DNA of 64,000 nucleotides from Bradyrhizobium amphicarpaeae (GCF_002266435.3 NZ_CP029426.2:3192001-3256000); one strand, 5' to 3'. Numbered from the stretch's first letter, positions 17,087 through 26,424 are shown. Notes: a model not told the origin generated them from the letters alone. Numbers and translations: made by a program.

Positions 17087-18235
17087 ATGACGGGCTTCTT
17101 GCGAATATTGCTGGTTGTGGGCACGGCCTGCGGCCTCGTCGCGTCCGCCGGCCACAGCCTTGCCAAGCCGCTCGACATCGTCTTCGTCAATCCCGGCAAG
17201 ACCGGCGAGGTCTACTGGGACATGGTCGCGCAGACCATGCAGGCCGCCGGCCGCAAGCTCGACGCGCATGTCGAGGTGCTGACCAGCGAGCGCAATTATC
17301 GCACCATGCAGGAGCTCGGCTTCGGCGTGCTGGCGCGCCGCGACAAACCCGATTTCCTCATCCTGTCGAACGAGGAGTCCGCGGCCGTCCCGATCATGGA
17401 AGCGGCCGAGGCCGCCGGCGTCAGGACGTTGCTGCTCTCGAACACGCTGATCGGCGAGGATGCGGTGCGTCTTGGACCGCCCAGGCAGAAGCTCAAGACC
17501 TGGCTCGGCGACATCACGACCGATCTTCAGACCGCGGGCGCACGGATGGCCGATGCCCTGATCCGGACCGCGCGTGACGAGAAATGGCAGAGCCCGGACG
17601 GCAAGATTCATTTGCTCGGCATCGGCGGTGACGAGATCACGCCTGCTTCCATCGCGCGCAACGCCGGTCTCAAGCTCGCGGTGGACGCCGCGCCTGATGT
17701 GGTGGTGGACCGGCTGCTGTTCGCCAACTGGACGCAGTCGGAGGCCGAGAACGTCACCGCGAATTATCTCAGCTGGGCCTCGCGCAAGCAGATCCGCCCC
17801 GCCGGCATCTGGGCCGGCAACGATCCCATGGCGCTCGGTGCGATGCGCGCGGTGATTGCCGCCGGCCTCGTGCCCGGCCGCGACATCCAGCTCGTTGGCC
17901 TCAACTGGTCGGAGGAAGCTCTGCGCGAGATCAGGGCAGGCCGCCTGCTGCTGACCGACGGCGGGCATTTCCTGCTCGGCGGCTGGTCGATCGTCCTGTT
18001 GCGCGACTATGCCGACGGCTGCGATTTCGCGGCTGTGTCGCCTCGGGTCGAGGTCAAGACGTCCGCGATCACCCGCCAAAATCTCGGATCGGTCGGCGAC
18101 CTCATCAAGACGCGAGCGTTCGACCGGATCGATTTTGCCCGCTTCAGGGCGAAGGCTGGTCGCTGCGGCCATTATGACTTTTCCCTCGACGCGCTCATTT
18201 CGTCCCTGCCGGTTCCCGAAGGCGTTGCCGACTGA
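17087..18235 (+). CDS. Periplasmic sugar-binding-type receptor (Peripla_BP_4), no transporter
   Basis: A 382-residue protein with a signal peptide ending at HSLAK and a type I periplasmic-binding fold: LDIVFVNPGKTGEVYWDMV, FLILSNEES, DITTDLQTAGARMADALI and IWAGNDPMALGAMRAV are the strands and hinge segments seen in ribose/AI-2-type receptors. There is no ABC permease or ATPase nearby. Its TGA overlaps the ATG of the GGDEF-EAL gene (TGATG), indicating translational coupling, so it most likely works as the ligand-sensing partner of that membrane protein rather than in uptake. ATG at 17087 was chosen because it starts the signal peptide; it is divergent from radA, with the promoters in the 180 bp between. 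Confidence 0.88.
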   Translation: MTGFLRILLVVGTACGLVASAGHSLAKPLDIVFVNPGKTGEVYWDMVAQTMQAAGRKLDAHVEVLTSERNYRTMQELGFGVLARRDKPDFLILSNEESAAVPIMEAAEAAGVRTLLLSNTLIGEDAVRLGPPRQKLKTWLGDITTDLQTAGARMADALIRTARDEKWQSPDGKIHLLGIGGDEITPASIARNAGLKLAVDAAPDVVVDRLLFANWTQSEAENVTANYLSWASRKQIRPAGIWAGNDPMALGAMRAVIAAGLVPGRDIQLVGLNWSEEALREIRAGRLLLTDGGHFLLGGWSIVLLRDYADGCDFAAVSPRVEVKTSAITRQNLGSVGDLIKTRAFDRIDFARFRAKAGRCGHYDFSLDALISSLPVPEGVAD

Positions 18236-20301
18236 TGGGCAAGGATGAGGCGATGACCGACCCTGCAAGCAACGAGCCGGCCGCGCCGCGCTTGCGCCCG
18301 GTCGTTCGCGCCATGATCTGGGCGACGGTACCCGTGCTGCTGCTGGTGCAATTGCTCGCCTCAACCGGCATCGAGGCTTCGAGCTTCTGGTCCCAGATCA
18401 GTCAGCTCGACGCCCACATGGCCCGCGTCGCCGAGAGCCGGGCCGAGCTGATCGCCGAGCCGCTCTGGAAGATGCGCTACGACCAGGTGACGGGCGTGCT
18501 CAACGAGATCATGAACGACGAGACCATCGCGGGAGCGACCGTCTATGACGATACGGGCGCAGCGATCGCCCGCGTGGTGGCGCGCTCCGAAGACCATTCG
18601 ATCGCAGAAATCTCGCGCCCGGTCCATTACAGCAACGGCAACATAGCGGTTCAGGCCGGCCGTATCGTGATCGCCTATTCCCATGCGGGGCTCTACGCGG
18701 ACGCGGGCAGCCGGATGGTGCGCCTGCTGGTCGTCGGCCTGCTCGCGACGTTCGCGACCCTGATCGCGATGCGGATCTCTGCCAACGTCTTCATCGGCAG
18801 GCCGCTGGCGGCCATGATGTCGGCGATCCAGCGCAGCAAGCAGGACGGCCGGGCCTATCCGGCGGACGTCACATCCTCCAACGAGTTCGGCCAGCTCGCG
18901 CGCGCCTTCAACGCCATGCAGCACACGACGTCGGGCGCGCTCGACCGGCTCGGGCACATGGCCGGTCACGATCCGCTCACGGGACTGCCCAACCGGCGCT
19001 CCCTGACCGAGCGGCTGGCCGTGGCGAGCCGCGATGGAGGCAGGCCGGACGCGTTGGTCGCGTTCTGCTTCATCGATCTCGACGACTTCAAGGGCATCAA
19101 CGATACCTTCGGCCACGAGGCCGGCGACCAGTTCCTGGTCCATATCGCCGAGCGCCTTCGCGGCGCGGTCGAAGCGGAGGACTGGGTGGCCCGGCTCGGC
19201 GGCGACGAATTCGTCGTCATCCGTCCCGAGGTCGATCACGAAAAGGCGGCGCACGCATTCGCCCAGCAGGTGCTGGACGCCATTTCCGAACCGATCCGGC
19301 TCCACGACAAGCAGGTCGTGCCGCGCGCCAGCATCGGCCTTGCCGTTCGCCGCGCCGACGATCCGGAGCTGTCGCATCTGCCGACGCTAGCCGACATCGC
19401 GCTCTATCACGCCAAGAGCAAGGCGCCCGGCACGGTCGCCGTGCTCGACGAAGCGCTCCAGCGCGACTACCGCCGCCGCAGGGAGCTCGAGCTCGCCATT
19501 CCCACCGGCTTTGCCGAGGGACAGTTCGAGGTCTGGTACCAGAGCCAGGTCGACCTCGAAAGCCACGACGTCGTCGGCCTGGAGGCGCTGATCCGCTGGC
19601 GCCATCCCGAACATGGCGTGATCGGTCCCGGCGAATTCCTGCCGCTGATCGAACGCAGCGGCAACAATGCGCGGCTGACCCGCTACGTGCTTACCGATGC
19701 CTGCTGGGCCTTGCAACGCCTGGCCGCCGCCGCCAGGCCGCAGATCCGGATCGCGATCAATCTGCCGCCATCCGAGCTTGCCGACCACTCGCTCGCCGCC
19801 GAGCTGCGCGCGACCTGCGCGCGCTTCGACGTTGCGGCCAGTTCGCTCGAGCTCGAGATCACCGAGGGATCGCTGATCAACAACATTGCCAGCGCCACCG
19901 AGACGCTGCATCGCCTGCGCCGCCTGGGTGCCACCATCGCGCTCGACGATTTCGGCACCGGCTACAGCTCGCTTGCTCATCTCAGGCGCTTCCCGCTCGA
20001 CAAGGTCAAGATCGACAAGGCCTTCATCAGCGAGATTCCCAATAGCGCCGAAGACAAGGCGATCGTCGGCGTGATCGCATCGCTCGCCGGCACGCTGGGG
20101 CTCACTCTGGTCGCCGAAGGCATCGAGCGGCCGGAGCAGGCGGCGGCCATGCGCGAGATGGGCGTGAGGTTCGGGCAGGGCTATCTCTACCAGCGGCCGC
20201 AGCCGCTCGACGCCGTGCTGGAATGGCTCGAGAAGCGGCCGATGGCCGAGAGCCGCATCGTCGCCGACAGCCCCTCGATCGCGCCCGAATTCGCCGGCTG
20301 A
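18235..20301 (+). CDS. Membrane GGDEF-EAL protein (c-di-GMP turnover)
   Basis: A 688-residue inner-membrane enzyme. Two transmembrane helices (about 26-46 and 161-181) enclose a periplasmic sensor segment, followed by a HAMP-like linker, GGDEF at about 322-326 and EAL from about 449. The EAL domain looks competent for c-di-GMP hydrolysis: EAL in GLEALIRWRHP, N in AINLPPSEL, EITE, DDFGTGYSSL, KIDKAFI, AEGIE and GQGYLYQRP are all present. GGDEF is intact, but the inhibitory-site arginine of RxxD upstream is replaced (EAED), so product inhibition may be lost. It overlaps the periplasmic receptor gene, suggesting control by a bound ligand. Confidence 0.93.
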   Translation: MGKDEAMTDPASNEPAAPRLRPVVRAMIWATVPVLLLVQLLASTGIEASSFWSQISQLDAHMARVAESRAELIAEPLWKMRYDQVTGVLNEIMNDETIAGATVYDDTGAAIARVVARSEDHSIAEISRPVHYSNGNIAVQAGRIVIAYSHAGLYADAGSRMVRLLVVGLLATFATLIAMRISANVFIGRPLAAMMSAIQRSKQDGRAYPADVTSSNEFGQLARAFNAMQHTTSGALDRLGHMAGHDPLTGLPNRRSLTERLAVASRDGGRPDALVAFCFIDLDDFKGINDTFGHEAGDQFLVHIAERLRGAVEAEDWVARLGGDEFVVIRPEVDHEKAAHAFAQQVLDAISEPIRLHDKQVVPRASIGLAVRRADDPELSHLPTLADIALYHAKSKAPGTVAVLDEALQRDYRRRRELELAIPTGFAEGQFEVWYQSQVDLESHDVVGLEALIRWRHPEHGVIGPGEFLPLIERSGNNARLTRYVLTDACWALQRLAAAARPQIRIAINLPPSELADHSLAAELRATCARFDVAASSLELEITEGSLINNIASATETLHRLRRLGATIALDDFGTGYSSLAHLRRFPLDKVKIDKAFISEIPNSAEDKAIVGVIASLAGTLGLTLVAEGIERPEQAAAMREMGVRFGQGYLYQRPQPLDAVLEWLEKRPMAESRIVADSPSIAPEFAG

Positions 20302-20311
20302 GCGCAGGCGA

Positions 20312-21037
20312 TTACGGCTGCGTCGCGTTCCAGAGCATCGAGAGCCCGGCTGCGATCATGATGGCATCCATCACCAGGCGGAACATGTCCGGCTTCAGGT
20401 GCAGCACGAAGCGTTTTGCGATGAAGGCGCCCGACATCAGCGAGGAGCCCGCGATCAGGCCCTTCATGAAGACATCGCCGGTCAGCGCGCCGAAGCGCTC
20501 GAAGGTCACCGATTTCGCGAAGTAGAGGCCGAGCGAGCTCGCGGCCTCGGTCGCAAGGAAAGCGCCTCTGGACAGGCCATAGAACAGGAATAGCGGCACG
20601 CTGAGCGGGCCGGTCGAGACCACGATGCCGGTGAGATAGCCGATCACGGCGCCGCCGATCGCCAGATGCCAGAGATTGGCCTTGAGGTCGTGCCGCGCCA
20701 GCCAATGTCGCACCGGCACCATCGCGATCAGGAAGATGCCGATGGCGAGATCGACGGCATGCGAGGGCAGCGCCAGCAGCGTCCTTGCGCCGAGCACGGC
20801 GGCCGGAATGCCCGTGACCGAATAGGCCGCGCAGGCCCGCCAGTCGACCTCGCGCCACCAGGCCAGAATCCGCGAAAAATTCGCCATCACGGACGCGACC
20901 GCCATGATCGGCACGGCCTCCTTCGGTCCATAGGCATAGACCAGCACCGGCATCAGCATGATCGACGAGCCGGTGCCGACGATGCCCGAGATGGTGCCGG
21001 CGACGAGGCCGACAATGAGGACGAAGAGAAAGGCCAA
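20312..21037 (-). CDS. TauE/SafE family sulfite/sulfonate-type exporter
   Basis: A 241-residue membrane protein with about eight hydrophobic helices and the family's internal repeat: GTISGIVGTGSSIMLMPVL in the first half and VIGYLTGIVVSTGPLSVPLF in the second. The family exports sulfite, sulfoacetate or other small anions. The TTG at 21037 was chosen because GGAG lies six bases upstream and the protein then begins with its first helix; the ATG at 21130 would overlap the kinase gene and add a non-family N-terminus. It is the last gene of the minus-strand operon, 43 bases after the kinase, and converges on the GGDEF-EAL gene. Confidence 0.85.
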   Translation of the reverse strand: MAFLFVLIVGLVAGTISGIVGTGSSIMLMPVLVYAYGPKEAVPIMAVASVMANFSRILAWWREVDWRACAAYSVTGIPAAVLGARTLLALPSHAVDLAIGIFLIAMVPVRHWLARHDLKANLWHLAIGGAVIGYLTGIVVSTGPLSVPLFLFYGLSRGAFLATEAASSLGLYFAKSVTFERFGALTGDVFMKGLIAGSSLMSGAFIAKRFVLHLKPDMFRLVMDAIMIAAGLSMLWNATQP

Positions 21038-21080
21038 GGGTAGCGCTCCGGGAATCGGAGCACTGTAGCCGCGGACAGCG

Positions 21081-21998
21081 CTAAGCGAGAGATGGAATCT
21101 GTGCCCGCATCGGCATGCCGGCCTGCGCACCCGGTGTGAGGCACTTCCGGGCCGCAGCTTCGCATCCGACCTTGAGGGCGGTTTGCAGCGGAACCCTCTC
21201 GTGGATCATCGCCGCAAACGCGCCGGCGAAGGTGTCGCCGGCCCCGGTCGTGTCCACCGGCGTGACGCGCGGGGCGGGGGCGCGTAGGCGGGTCCCGTCG
21301 GACGTCACCGCCAGCGCGCCTTGCGCACCGGCGGTGACGATGCAGGTGAGGTTGCCGGTCTTGGCGAGTTCGGCGGCTGCGGTTTCGTAGTCGGACGCGT
21401 TGACGCCGATGGCGGCAGCGCCGTCGAGCGCCTCGTGCTCGTTGACGATGAGATAGTCGGTGGCGGCGAGAAGCTCCGTCACCATCTCCCGCGTCATCTT
21501 CTCCGGAACCGGCGCGAGATTCCAGATGACGGTGCCGGAGGCGGAACGGGTCCGGCGTGCGGCTGCCAGCGCCTGCGCAAAGGGCACTTCCATCTGAAGC
21601 ACCAGCACGGTGTCGGCGCCGAAAAGCACAGCGGGCAGGTCGCCCGCATTCGCCGTCATGTTGGCGCCGCTGGCCACTGTGATCGCGTTCTCCCCGGCTT
21701 CATCGACGGTGATGAAGGCGCAGCCGGTCGGTTCGTCCGCGCGGACGACGAGTGCGGTGTCGACGTCGTTCGACCGGAGGTTCGCGATCGCGCCGTCGCC
21801 AAATGCGTCGCGGCCGACGCGGCCTGCCATTTGGACTTGTCTCGGTCCTGCGATCCGCGCTGCGGCAACAGCCTGGTTGGCGCCCTTGCCGCCGAAATGC
21901 GTCTGGTAGGACGGCGCGAGCACCGTCCGGCCGGAGCCGGGAATGATCGGGACCTTTGCGACGAGATCGATGTTGAGCGATCCGAACACCAGGATCAT
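21081..21998 (-). CDS. Ribokinase-like PfkB family sugar kinase
   Basis: A 305-residue carbohydrate kinase. N-terminal FGSLNIDLVAKVP, GGKGANQAVAAARI near residue 37 and the C-terminal anion-hole/catalytic motif DTTGAGDTFAGAF near 250 define the PfkB family and place it close to ribokinase. The catalytic Asp is in GAGD. Paired with an RpiB-like isomerase 12 bases upstream, it probably phosphorylates a sugar or sugar derivative that the isomerase then converts. Ribose itself is possible, but the operon's transporter is not of the ribose type, so the true substrate is uncertain. Confidence 0.9.
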   Translation of the reverse strand: MILVFGSLNIDLVAKVPIIPGSGRTVLAPSYQTHFGGKGANQAVAAARIAGPRQVQMAGRVGRDAFGDGAIANLRSNDVDTALVVRADEPTGCAFITVDEAGENAITVASGANMTANAGDLPAVLFGADTVLVLQMEVPFAQALAAARRTRSASGTVIWNLAPVPEKMTREMVTELLAATDYLIVNEHEALDGAAAIGVNASDYETAAAELAKTGNLTCIVTAGAQGALAVTSDGTRLRAPAPRVTPVDTTGAGDTFAGAFAAMIHERVPLQTALKVGCEAAARKCLTPGAQAGMPMRAQIPSLA

Positions 21999-22010
21999 GG
22001 CGGAGAGGCC

Positions 22011-22457
22011 TCAGCCTTGCTCGTCCATGACGCGCAGTTTCTCGACCCGACGGCGGAAATCCTCGTCGGTCGAGAATTCCGCGGAGAGGTAGGACGAGAC
22101 GAGATCCACGGCGAGCCAGGCGCCGACGATCTGCGCACCGATGCACATGACGTTGACGTCGTCGTGCTCGACGCTCTGATGTGCGGAATGAATGTCGTGG
22201 CAGACCGCGGCGCGGATGCCCTTCATCTTGTTGGCTGCGATCGATGCGCCGACGCCGGTGCCGCAGACCATGATGCCCCGCGTGGCTTCGCCCGACGTCA
22301 CCTTCTGCGCCACGGCCCGCGCGATGTCGGGGAAATCCACCGGCTTGTCGTCATACGAGCCGACATCGACGACGTCGTGGCCGAGCTTGCGGATGTGATC
22401 GATGACGGTCTGCTTGAGCGGCCAGCCGGCGTGGTCGGATCCGATGACGAGACGCAT
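22011..22457 (-). CDS. rpiB: RpiB/LacAB family sugar-phosphate isomerase
   Basis: A 148-residue isomerase of typical length. It keeps the family motifs SDHAGWPLK (phosphate contact), the active-site Cys in CGTGVGASIAANKMKGIRAA and HDIHSAHQSVEHDDVNV. RpiB interconverts ribose-5-phosphate and ribulose-5-phosphate; family members also act on allose-, galactose- or tetrose-phosphates (for example erythrose-4-phosphate in erythritol catabolism of Brucella). The context, with a PfkB kinase and a HIBADH-like dehydrogenase, points to a catabolic rather than a central role. It is translated just after a strong intercistronic hairpin. Confidence 0.9.
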   Translation of the reverse strand: MRLVIGSDHAGWPLKQTVIDHIRKLGHDVVDVGSYDDKPVDFPDIARAVAQKVTSGEATRGIMVCGTGVGASIAANKMKGIRAAVCHDIHSAHQSVEHDDVNVMCIGAQIVGAWLAVDLVSSYLSAEFSTDEDFRRRVEKLRVMDEQG

Positions 22458-22484
22458 ATGATGTCCTTCTTGATTTTACATTGA

Positions 22485-22513
22485 CCGTGACAGCCGGAAA
22501 GCGGCTGTCACGG
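22485..22513 (-). terminator. Strong intercistronic hairpin between binding-protein gene and rpiB
   Basis: CCGTGACAGCCG and CGGCTGTCACGG form a perfect 12-bp stem with a five-base loop, 12 bases past the stop of the binding-protein gene. It is not followed by a T-run. Hairpins in this position commonly protect the upstream binding-protein message from 3' decay or partly terminate, so that the receptor is made in excess over downstream enzymes. Confidence 0.7.
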
Positions 22514-22524
22514 CTTCTCTTCGT

Positions 22525-23319
22525 TCAGCTGCGCATGTCGGGCGGCAGCTCGACCCCGTGGAATTTCTTGTAGATCGCGTTGAGCTTGCCGTTCTTGACG
22601 TTGTCGTTGATCCAGCCGTTGAGCTTGTCCATCAGGCGCGGCTCGCCCTTCTTCAGGCCGATGGCGAGGTCGAAGGTTGCGAGCGGAATTCTGGACTCGA
22701 ACACGCGCGAGGGGTTCTTCACGCCGATCTGGTTGATGATCGTCGCGGAGGAGGCGACGCAATCCACCTGGCCGGAGACGGCCGCCGTCACCATGGTGGC
22801 GTCGTCGTCGTAGCGCGCGATCTTGAGGTCCTTGTCCTTCATGTTGGACAAGGTCGTGTCCTGCGTGGTGCCGCGCGAGACGCCGATCGACTTGTCCTTC
22901 AGGTCCGGCCAGTCCTTGACGGTCGACGATTTCAGGCAACCGACGTCCGACTGCAGCGTGGCGTAACGCTTGGTGAAATCGATCACCTTGGCGCGATCGG
23001 GCGTCACCGACAGGGTCGAGATGATGATGTCGGCCTTGCCGGTCAGGACGTTCGGGATGCGGGTCGCGCCGGTGGTCTGGATCAATTCGAGCTCGAGCCC
23101 CCAATCCTTGGCGAGCAGCTGCGCGACTTCAACGTCGGAGCCGGTCGGCTTCATGCTGGAATCCATCATGCCTGAAGGCGGGATGGCGACGTCGGTCGAA
23201 ATCCGGATCTTCTTGGCCTGCATGATGTCGTCGAGCAAATCGGCCGATGCCGGCGTCGCGGCCATCATGACGAAGCCGACAAGCGCGGCGGCAGTGCCCA
23301 GCAGTGTTCTGTTGATCAT
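22525..23319 (-). CDS. ABC transporter substrate-binding protein, polar amino acid type
   Basis: A 264-residue periplasmic receptor of the SBP_bac_3 family with a signal peptide ending ATPASAD. Family motifs: KIRISTDVAIPPSGMMD, GSDVEVAQLLAKDWGLELE, ADIIISTLSVTPDRAKVIDF and SIGVSRGTTQD. In this family the conserved Arg/Asp pair that clamps the alpha-amino and carboxyl groups is usually in 'TpeR' and a later Asp; here TPDRAKVID and QVDCVASS are present, so an amino or other carboxylic acid ligand is plausible. It is the receptor for the permease-permease-ATPase set immediately upstream. Confidence 0.93.
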   Translation of the reverse strand: MINRTLLGTAAALVGFVMMAATPASADLLDDIMQAKKIRISTDVAIPPSGMMDSSMKPTGSDVEVAQLLAKDWGLELELIQTTGATRIPNVLTGKADIIISTLSVTPDRAKVIDFTKRYATLQSDVGCLKSSTVKDWPDLKDKSIGVSRGTTQDTTLSNMKDKDLKIARYDDDATMVTAAVSGQVDCVASSATIINQIGVKNPSRVFESRIPLATFDLAIGLKKGEPRLMDKLNGWINDNVKNGKLNAIYKKFHGVELPPDMRS

Positions 23320-23339
23320 CTTTGGTTTTCCTCTCCCGG

Positions 23340-24098
23340 TTATGATTTTAGGTTTCCCGTGCCCACGAATTGCGTGAGTTCGGGCGTGGTCGGCGACATC
23401 AGGATCGAGGCGGGTCCGGTTTCGTGGACCTTGCCGCGATGCATGAAGACGATCCGGTCGGCGATGCCTTTCGCAAAGCCCATCTCGTGTGTGACCATCA
23501 CCATGGTCATGCCGTCCGCCGCCAGTTGCTCGATCACCTTCAGCACTTCGGCGGTCAGTTCGGGGTCGAGCGCCGAGGTGACTTCGTCGAACAGCATGAC
23601 CTTCGGCTGCATGGCGAGCGAGCGGGCGATTGCGGCGCGCTGCTGCTGGCCGCCCGACAATTGTTCGGGATAGGCGTGGACCTTCTCTTCGAGCCCGACT
23701 TGCGCCAGAACTTTTCGCGCGAGGTCCTTTGCCTGCGAACTTGCAAGGCCCTTCACGGCGCGAGGCGCCAGCGTGATGTTCTGTTCGATCGTCAGGTGTG
23801 GAAACAGATTATAGCTCTGGAACACGATGCCGACGTCCTGGCGCAGCGCGCGCAGGTCGACGTCGGGACGGTCGACCCGATGCCCGCACACGACGATCTC
23901 GCCGCCGTCGACCTTCTCGAAACGGTCGATGCAGCGCAGCGCCGTGCTCTTGCCGGAGCCTGAACGGCCGATCAGTGCCAGCACCTCGCCGCGCTCGACC
24001 GCGAAGCTGACGCCGTCGAGGACCCGGAGCGGGCCAAAGCTCTTTTGCACGTCGCGAAGCGACACGACCGGTTCCGGGGAGGGGGCGTTTTGTTGCAT
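23340..24098 (-). CDS. ABC transporter ATP-binding protein, polar amino acid type
   Basis: A 252-residue ATPase: Walker [10 protein letters not shown] near residue 41, Q-loop [11 protein letters not shown], signature [15 protein letters not shown], Walker [14 protein letters not shown] and the H-loop VTHEM. The PHLT and [10 protein letters not shown] wording is that of GlnQ/HisP-type importers. The ATG at 24098 starts one base after the preceding permease stop; the longer reading would overlap that gene by 120 bases and has no family match. Confidence 0.95.
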   Translation of the reverse strand: MQQNAPSPEPVVSLRDVQKSFGPLRVLDGVSFAVERGEVLALIGRSGSGKSTALRCIDRFEKVDGGEIVVCGHRVDRPDVDLRALRQDVGIVFQSYNLFPHLTIEQNITLAPRAVKGLASSQAKDLARKVLAQVGLEEKVHAYPEQLSGGQQQRAAIARSLAMQPKVMLFDEVTSALDPELTAEVLKVIEQLAADGMTMVMVTHEMGFAKGIADRIVFMHRGKVHETGPASILMSPTTPELTQFVGTGNLKS

Positions 24099-24099
24099 G

Positions 24100-24774
24100 T
24101 CAGGCCGGTGCAAGGTTGGATCTGCCACGTCCCATCCGCCGTTCCAGCCTCTGGCTGAACAGCGACAGCGGATAGCACATGGCGAAATAGGTGACGGCGA
24201 TGATGGCGTAGATTGCAAACGGTTCGAACAGCGAATTGTTGACGATCTGGCCGGAGCGCATCAATTCGACGAAGCCGACGACGGAGGCGAGCGAGGTGTT
24301 CTTGACGATCTGCACCATGAAGCCGACGGTGGGCGGCGTCGCGATGCGAACGGCCTGCGGCAGGATGACCTTGGTCATGCGCTGGGTCCGGCTCAGCGCC
24401 AGCCCTTCGGCGGCCTCCCATTGTGGTTTCGGTACGGACTGGATGCAGCCGCGCCAGATCTCGCCGAGATAGGCGGCGACATAGAGCGTCAGCGAGGCGC
24501 CGGCGGCCACGAGCGGCGAGACCTTGAGGCCGATCGCGGCGAGGCCGAAATAACCGAGGAACAGGATCACGAGCAGGGGCGTGCCCTGGACGAGCTGGAC
24601 GTAGACGGCGCTGGCGAACCGCACCGATTTCAACGGCGAGATCCGTGCGAGCGCGATCACGAAACCGACGATGCCGCCGCCGATCAGCGCGATCACCGAC
24701 AAGCCGATGGTCCACAGCGCGCCCTGGCCGAGGAATATCAGATGATTGACGTTGAGATGTCCGGACATGATCAT
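24100..24774 (-). CDS. ABC transporter permease, polar amino acid type
   Basis: A 224-residue inner-membrane subunit with about five helices. It contains the His/Glu/Gln permease signature: [21 protein letters not shown] early, and the EAA-type loop [25 protein letters not shown] that contacts the ATPase. ATG at 24774 follows one base after the stop of the other permease gene; an alternative ATG lies two codons on. It forms a heterodimer with the adjacent permease. Confidence 0.93.
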   Translation of the reverse strand: MIMSGHLNVNHLIFLGQGALWTIGLSVIALIGGGIVGFVIALARISPLKSVRFASAVYVQLVQGTPLLVILFLGYFGLAAIGLKVSPLVAAGASLTLYVAAYLGEIWRGCIQSVPKPQWEAAEGLALSRTQRMTKVILPQAVRIATPPTVGFMVQIVKNTSLASVVGFVELMRSGQIVNNSLFEPFAIYAIIAVTYFAMCYPLSLFSQRLERRMGRGRSNLAPA

Positions 24775-24775
24775 C

Positions 24776-25459
24776 TCACAACGGCGTGCCGAGCCGGCGA
24801 CGGCGCGGAAACAGCACGAGGCCAAGGCCCCAGAAGCCCGCGCGCATCACCAGCGACAGGATGACGTAGAGCACGGCGACGATGATGTAGGTCTCGAAGG
24901 CGCGATAGGTGTCCGACTGGATGTAGTTTGCGACGGCGGTGAGTTCCTCGGCCGAGATCTGCGAGCAGACGGAAGAGGCCAGCATCAGCAGCACGAACTG
25001 GCTGGTCAGCGCCGGATAGACCTTCTCGATCGCCGGCAGCAGGATGATGTGCCAGTAGATCTGCAGGCGCGAGAGCGCCAGGCCCTCGGCCGCCTCGATC
25101 TGTCCGCGCGGGATCGCCTCGAAGCCGGCGCGCATGATCTCGGCGGTGTAGGCGCCGACATTGATCGTCAGCGCGGCCACGGCCACGGTGAAGGCGGAGA
25201 GTTTCAGGCCGAGGCTGGCAAGGCCGAAATAGACCAGGAAGATCTGCACCAGCAGCGGTGTATTGCGGATCGCCTCGACATAGACTTTGCAAGCGCCTGC
25301 GATCAGCGCGCTCCGTGAGCCGCGACCGACGGCTGCGAGTGTGCCGATCAGGGCGCCAAGCACGGTCGCGAAAAACGCCAACTCGAGCGTCAGCGCCGCG
25401 CCGGCCAAAAAGCTAGGCCAACGCTCCAGCACTGCGGGAAAGTCGAGTTGAAGGCTCAT
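24776..25459 (-). CDS. ABC transporter permease, polar amino acid type
   Basis: A 227-residue partner permease. YVEAIRNTPLLVQIFLVYFGL and [21 protein letters not shown] are the paired motifs of the HisM/HisQ family; the helices are intact from residue 15 to the basic C-terminal FPRRRRLGTPL. It begins ten bases after the dehydrogenase stop and is followed by the second permease after a single base, so all three transporter parts are tightly coupled. Confidence 0.93.
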   Translation of the reverse strand: MSLQLDFPAVLERWPSFLAGAALTLELAFFATVLGALIGTLAAVGRGSRSALIAGACKVYVEAIRNTPLLVQIFLVYFGLASLGLKLSAFTVAVAALTINVGAYTAEIMRAGFEAIPRGQIEAAEGLALSRLQIYWHIILLPAIEKVYPALTSQFVLLMLASSVCSQISAEELTAVANYIQSDTYRAFETYIIVAVLYVILSLVMRAGFWGLGLVLFPRRRRLGTPL

Positions 25460-25469
25460 CGTATCAGGT

Positions 25470-26369
25470 TCAGCCGGTGGTCTGGTTGGTCATGCGGTCA
25501 TAGACGCGGAACAGGGCCTGGTTGCCGTTGCTTCCTTCGCCATGCGCGCGCGCATCGACATACTGGCTGGTGACGAGCGCAGTGCCGGGGAGCGGCACGC
25601 TAAGCGCCTGCGCATGCTCCTGGACCAGACGAAGGTCCTTGAGCTGGAGATCGATCCGGAAGCCGGCGGAGACGTCGCCCGCGATCATGGCGGGGCCGAG
25701 CTTGTCGAGCATCCAGGAGGCGGCGGAGCCACCGAGCAGCACCCGGCGCAGCAGGTTGAGGTCAAGGCCCGAAGCGCGGCCAAGCGCCAGCGCTTCGCAG
25801 ATCGCCTGGATGTTGATTCCGCAGATCAGCTGGTTGCAGAGCTTGACGGTCTGGCCGGCGCCGGCCGCGCCGACATGCGTGATGGTGGTGCCCATGGCAC
25901 GAAAGAACGGCTCGGCCTTGGCAAAGTCGCCTTCATCGCCGCCGGCCATGATCGAGAGCGCGGCGTTCTTGGCGCCCACGGGTCCCCCCGAAACCGGCGC
26001 GTCGAGAAAGCCGACGCCGATCTTATGCAAATCGGCATGAATGCGGCGGACGGCGACCGGAGAGATCGTGCTCATGTCGACAATGAGCTTGCCTGAAGGC
26101 GGCGACTTCAGCAGGCCGTGCTCGCCGTAAATGGTTGCCTCGACATGGGGCGTGTCGGGCAGCATGGTGATGACGATGTCGGCGCCTTGCGCGGCCTCGG
26201 CCGGGCTCCTGGCGCGAGCCGCGCCGTCGCTGGCGCTGTCGGCCAGTGCGGCCTCGTTGAGATCGAACACGCGAACTGCGTGGCCGGCCTTCAGCAAGTT
26301 GCGCACCATCTCCCGGCCCATCGTGCCGATGCCGATGAAGCCGACATTGCCCTTGTCGTTCCGTCCCAT
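25470..26369 (-). CDS. NAD(P)-dependent dehydrogenase, 3-hydroxyisobutyrate dehydrogenase family
   Basis: A 299-residue beta-hydroxyacid dehydrogenase. The Rossmann motif GFIGIGTMGREM is at residues 9-20, the substrate-binding motif DAPVSGGPVGA near 120 and the catalytic Lys in GQTVKLCNQLI near 170. The family oxidises 3-hydroxyisobutyrate, tartronate semialdehyde/glycerate, L-threonate or sulfolactaldehyde; residues visible here do not decide. The start at 26369 yields the canonical N-terminus. It directly follows the regulator gene and precedes the transporter genes, so its substrate or product is probably what the transporter brings in. Confidence 0.9.
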   Translation of the reverse strand: MGRNDKGNVGFIGIGTMGREMVRNLLKAGHAVRVFDLNEAALADSASDGAARARSPAEAAQGADIVITMLPDTPHVEATIYGEHGLLKSPPSGKLIVDMSTISPVAVRRIHADLHKIGVGFLDAPVSGGPVGAKNAALSIMAGGDEGDFAKAEPFFRAMGTTITHVGAAGAGQTVKLCNQLICGINIQAICEALALGRASGLDLNLLRRVLLGGSAASWMLDKLGPAMIAGDVSAGFRIDLQLKDLRLVQEHAQALSVPLPGTALVTSQYVDARAHGEGSNGNQALFRVYDRMTNQTTG

Positions 26370-26424
26370 GTCAATCAATCCGTTTCTTGGTTGATAGGCT
26401 TCCCGGTCGACCGCGCTGCCGCGA

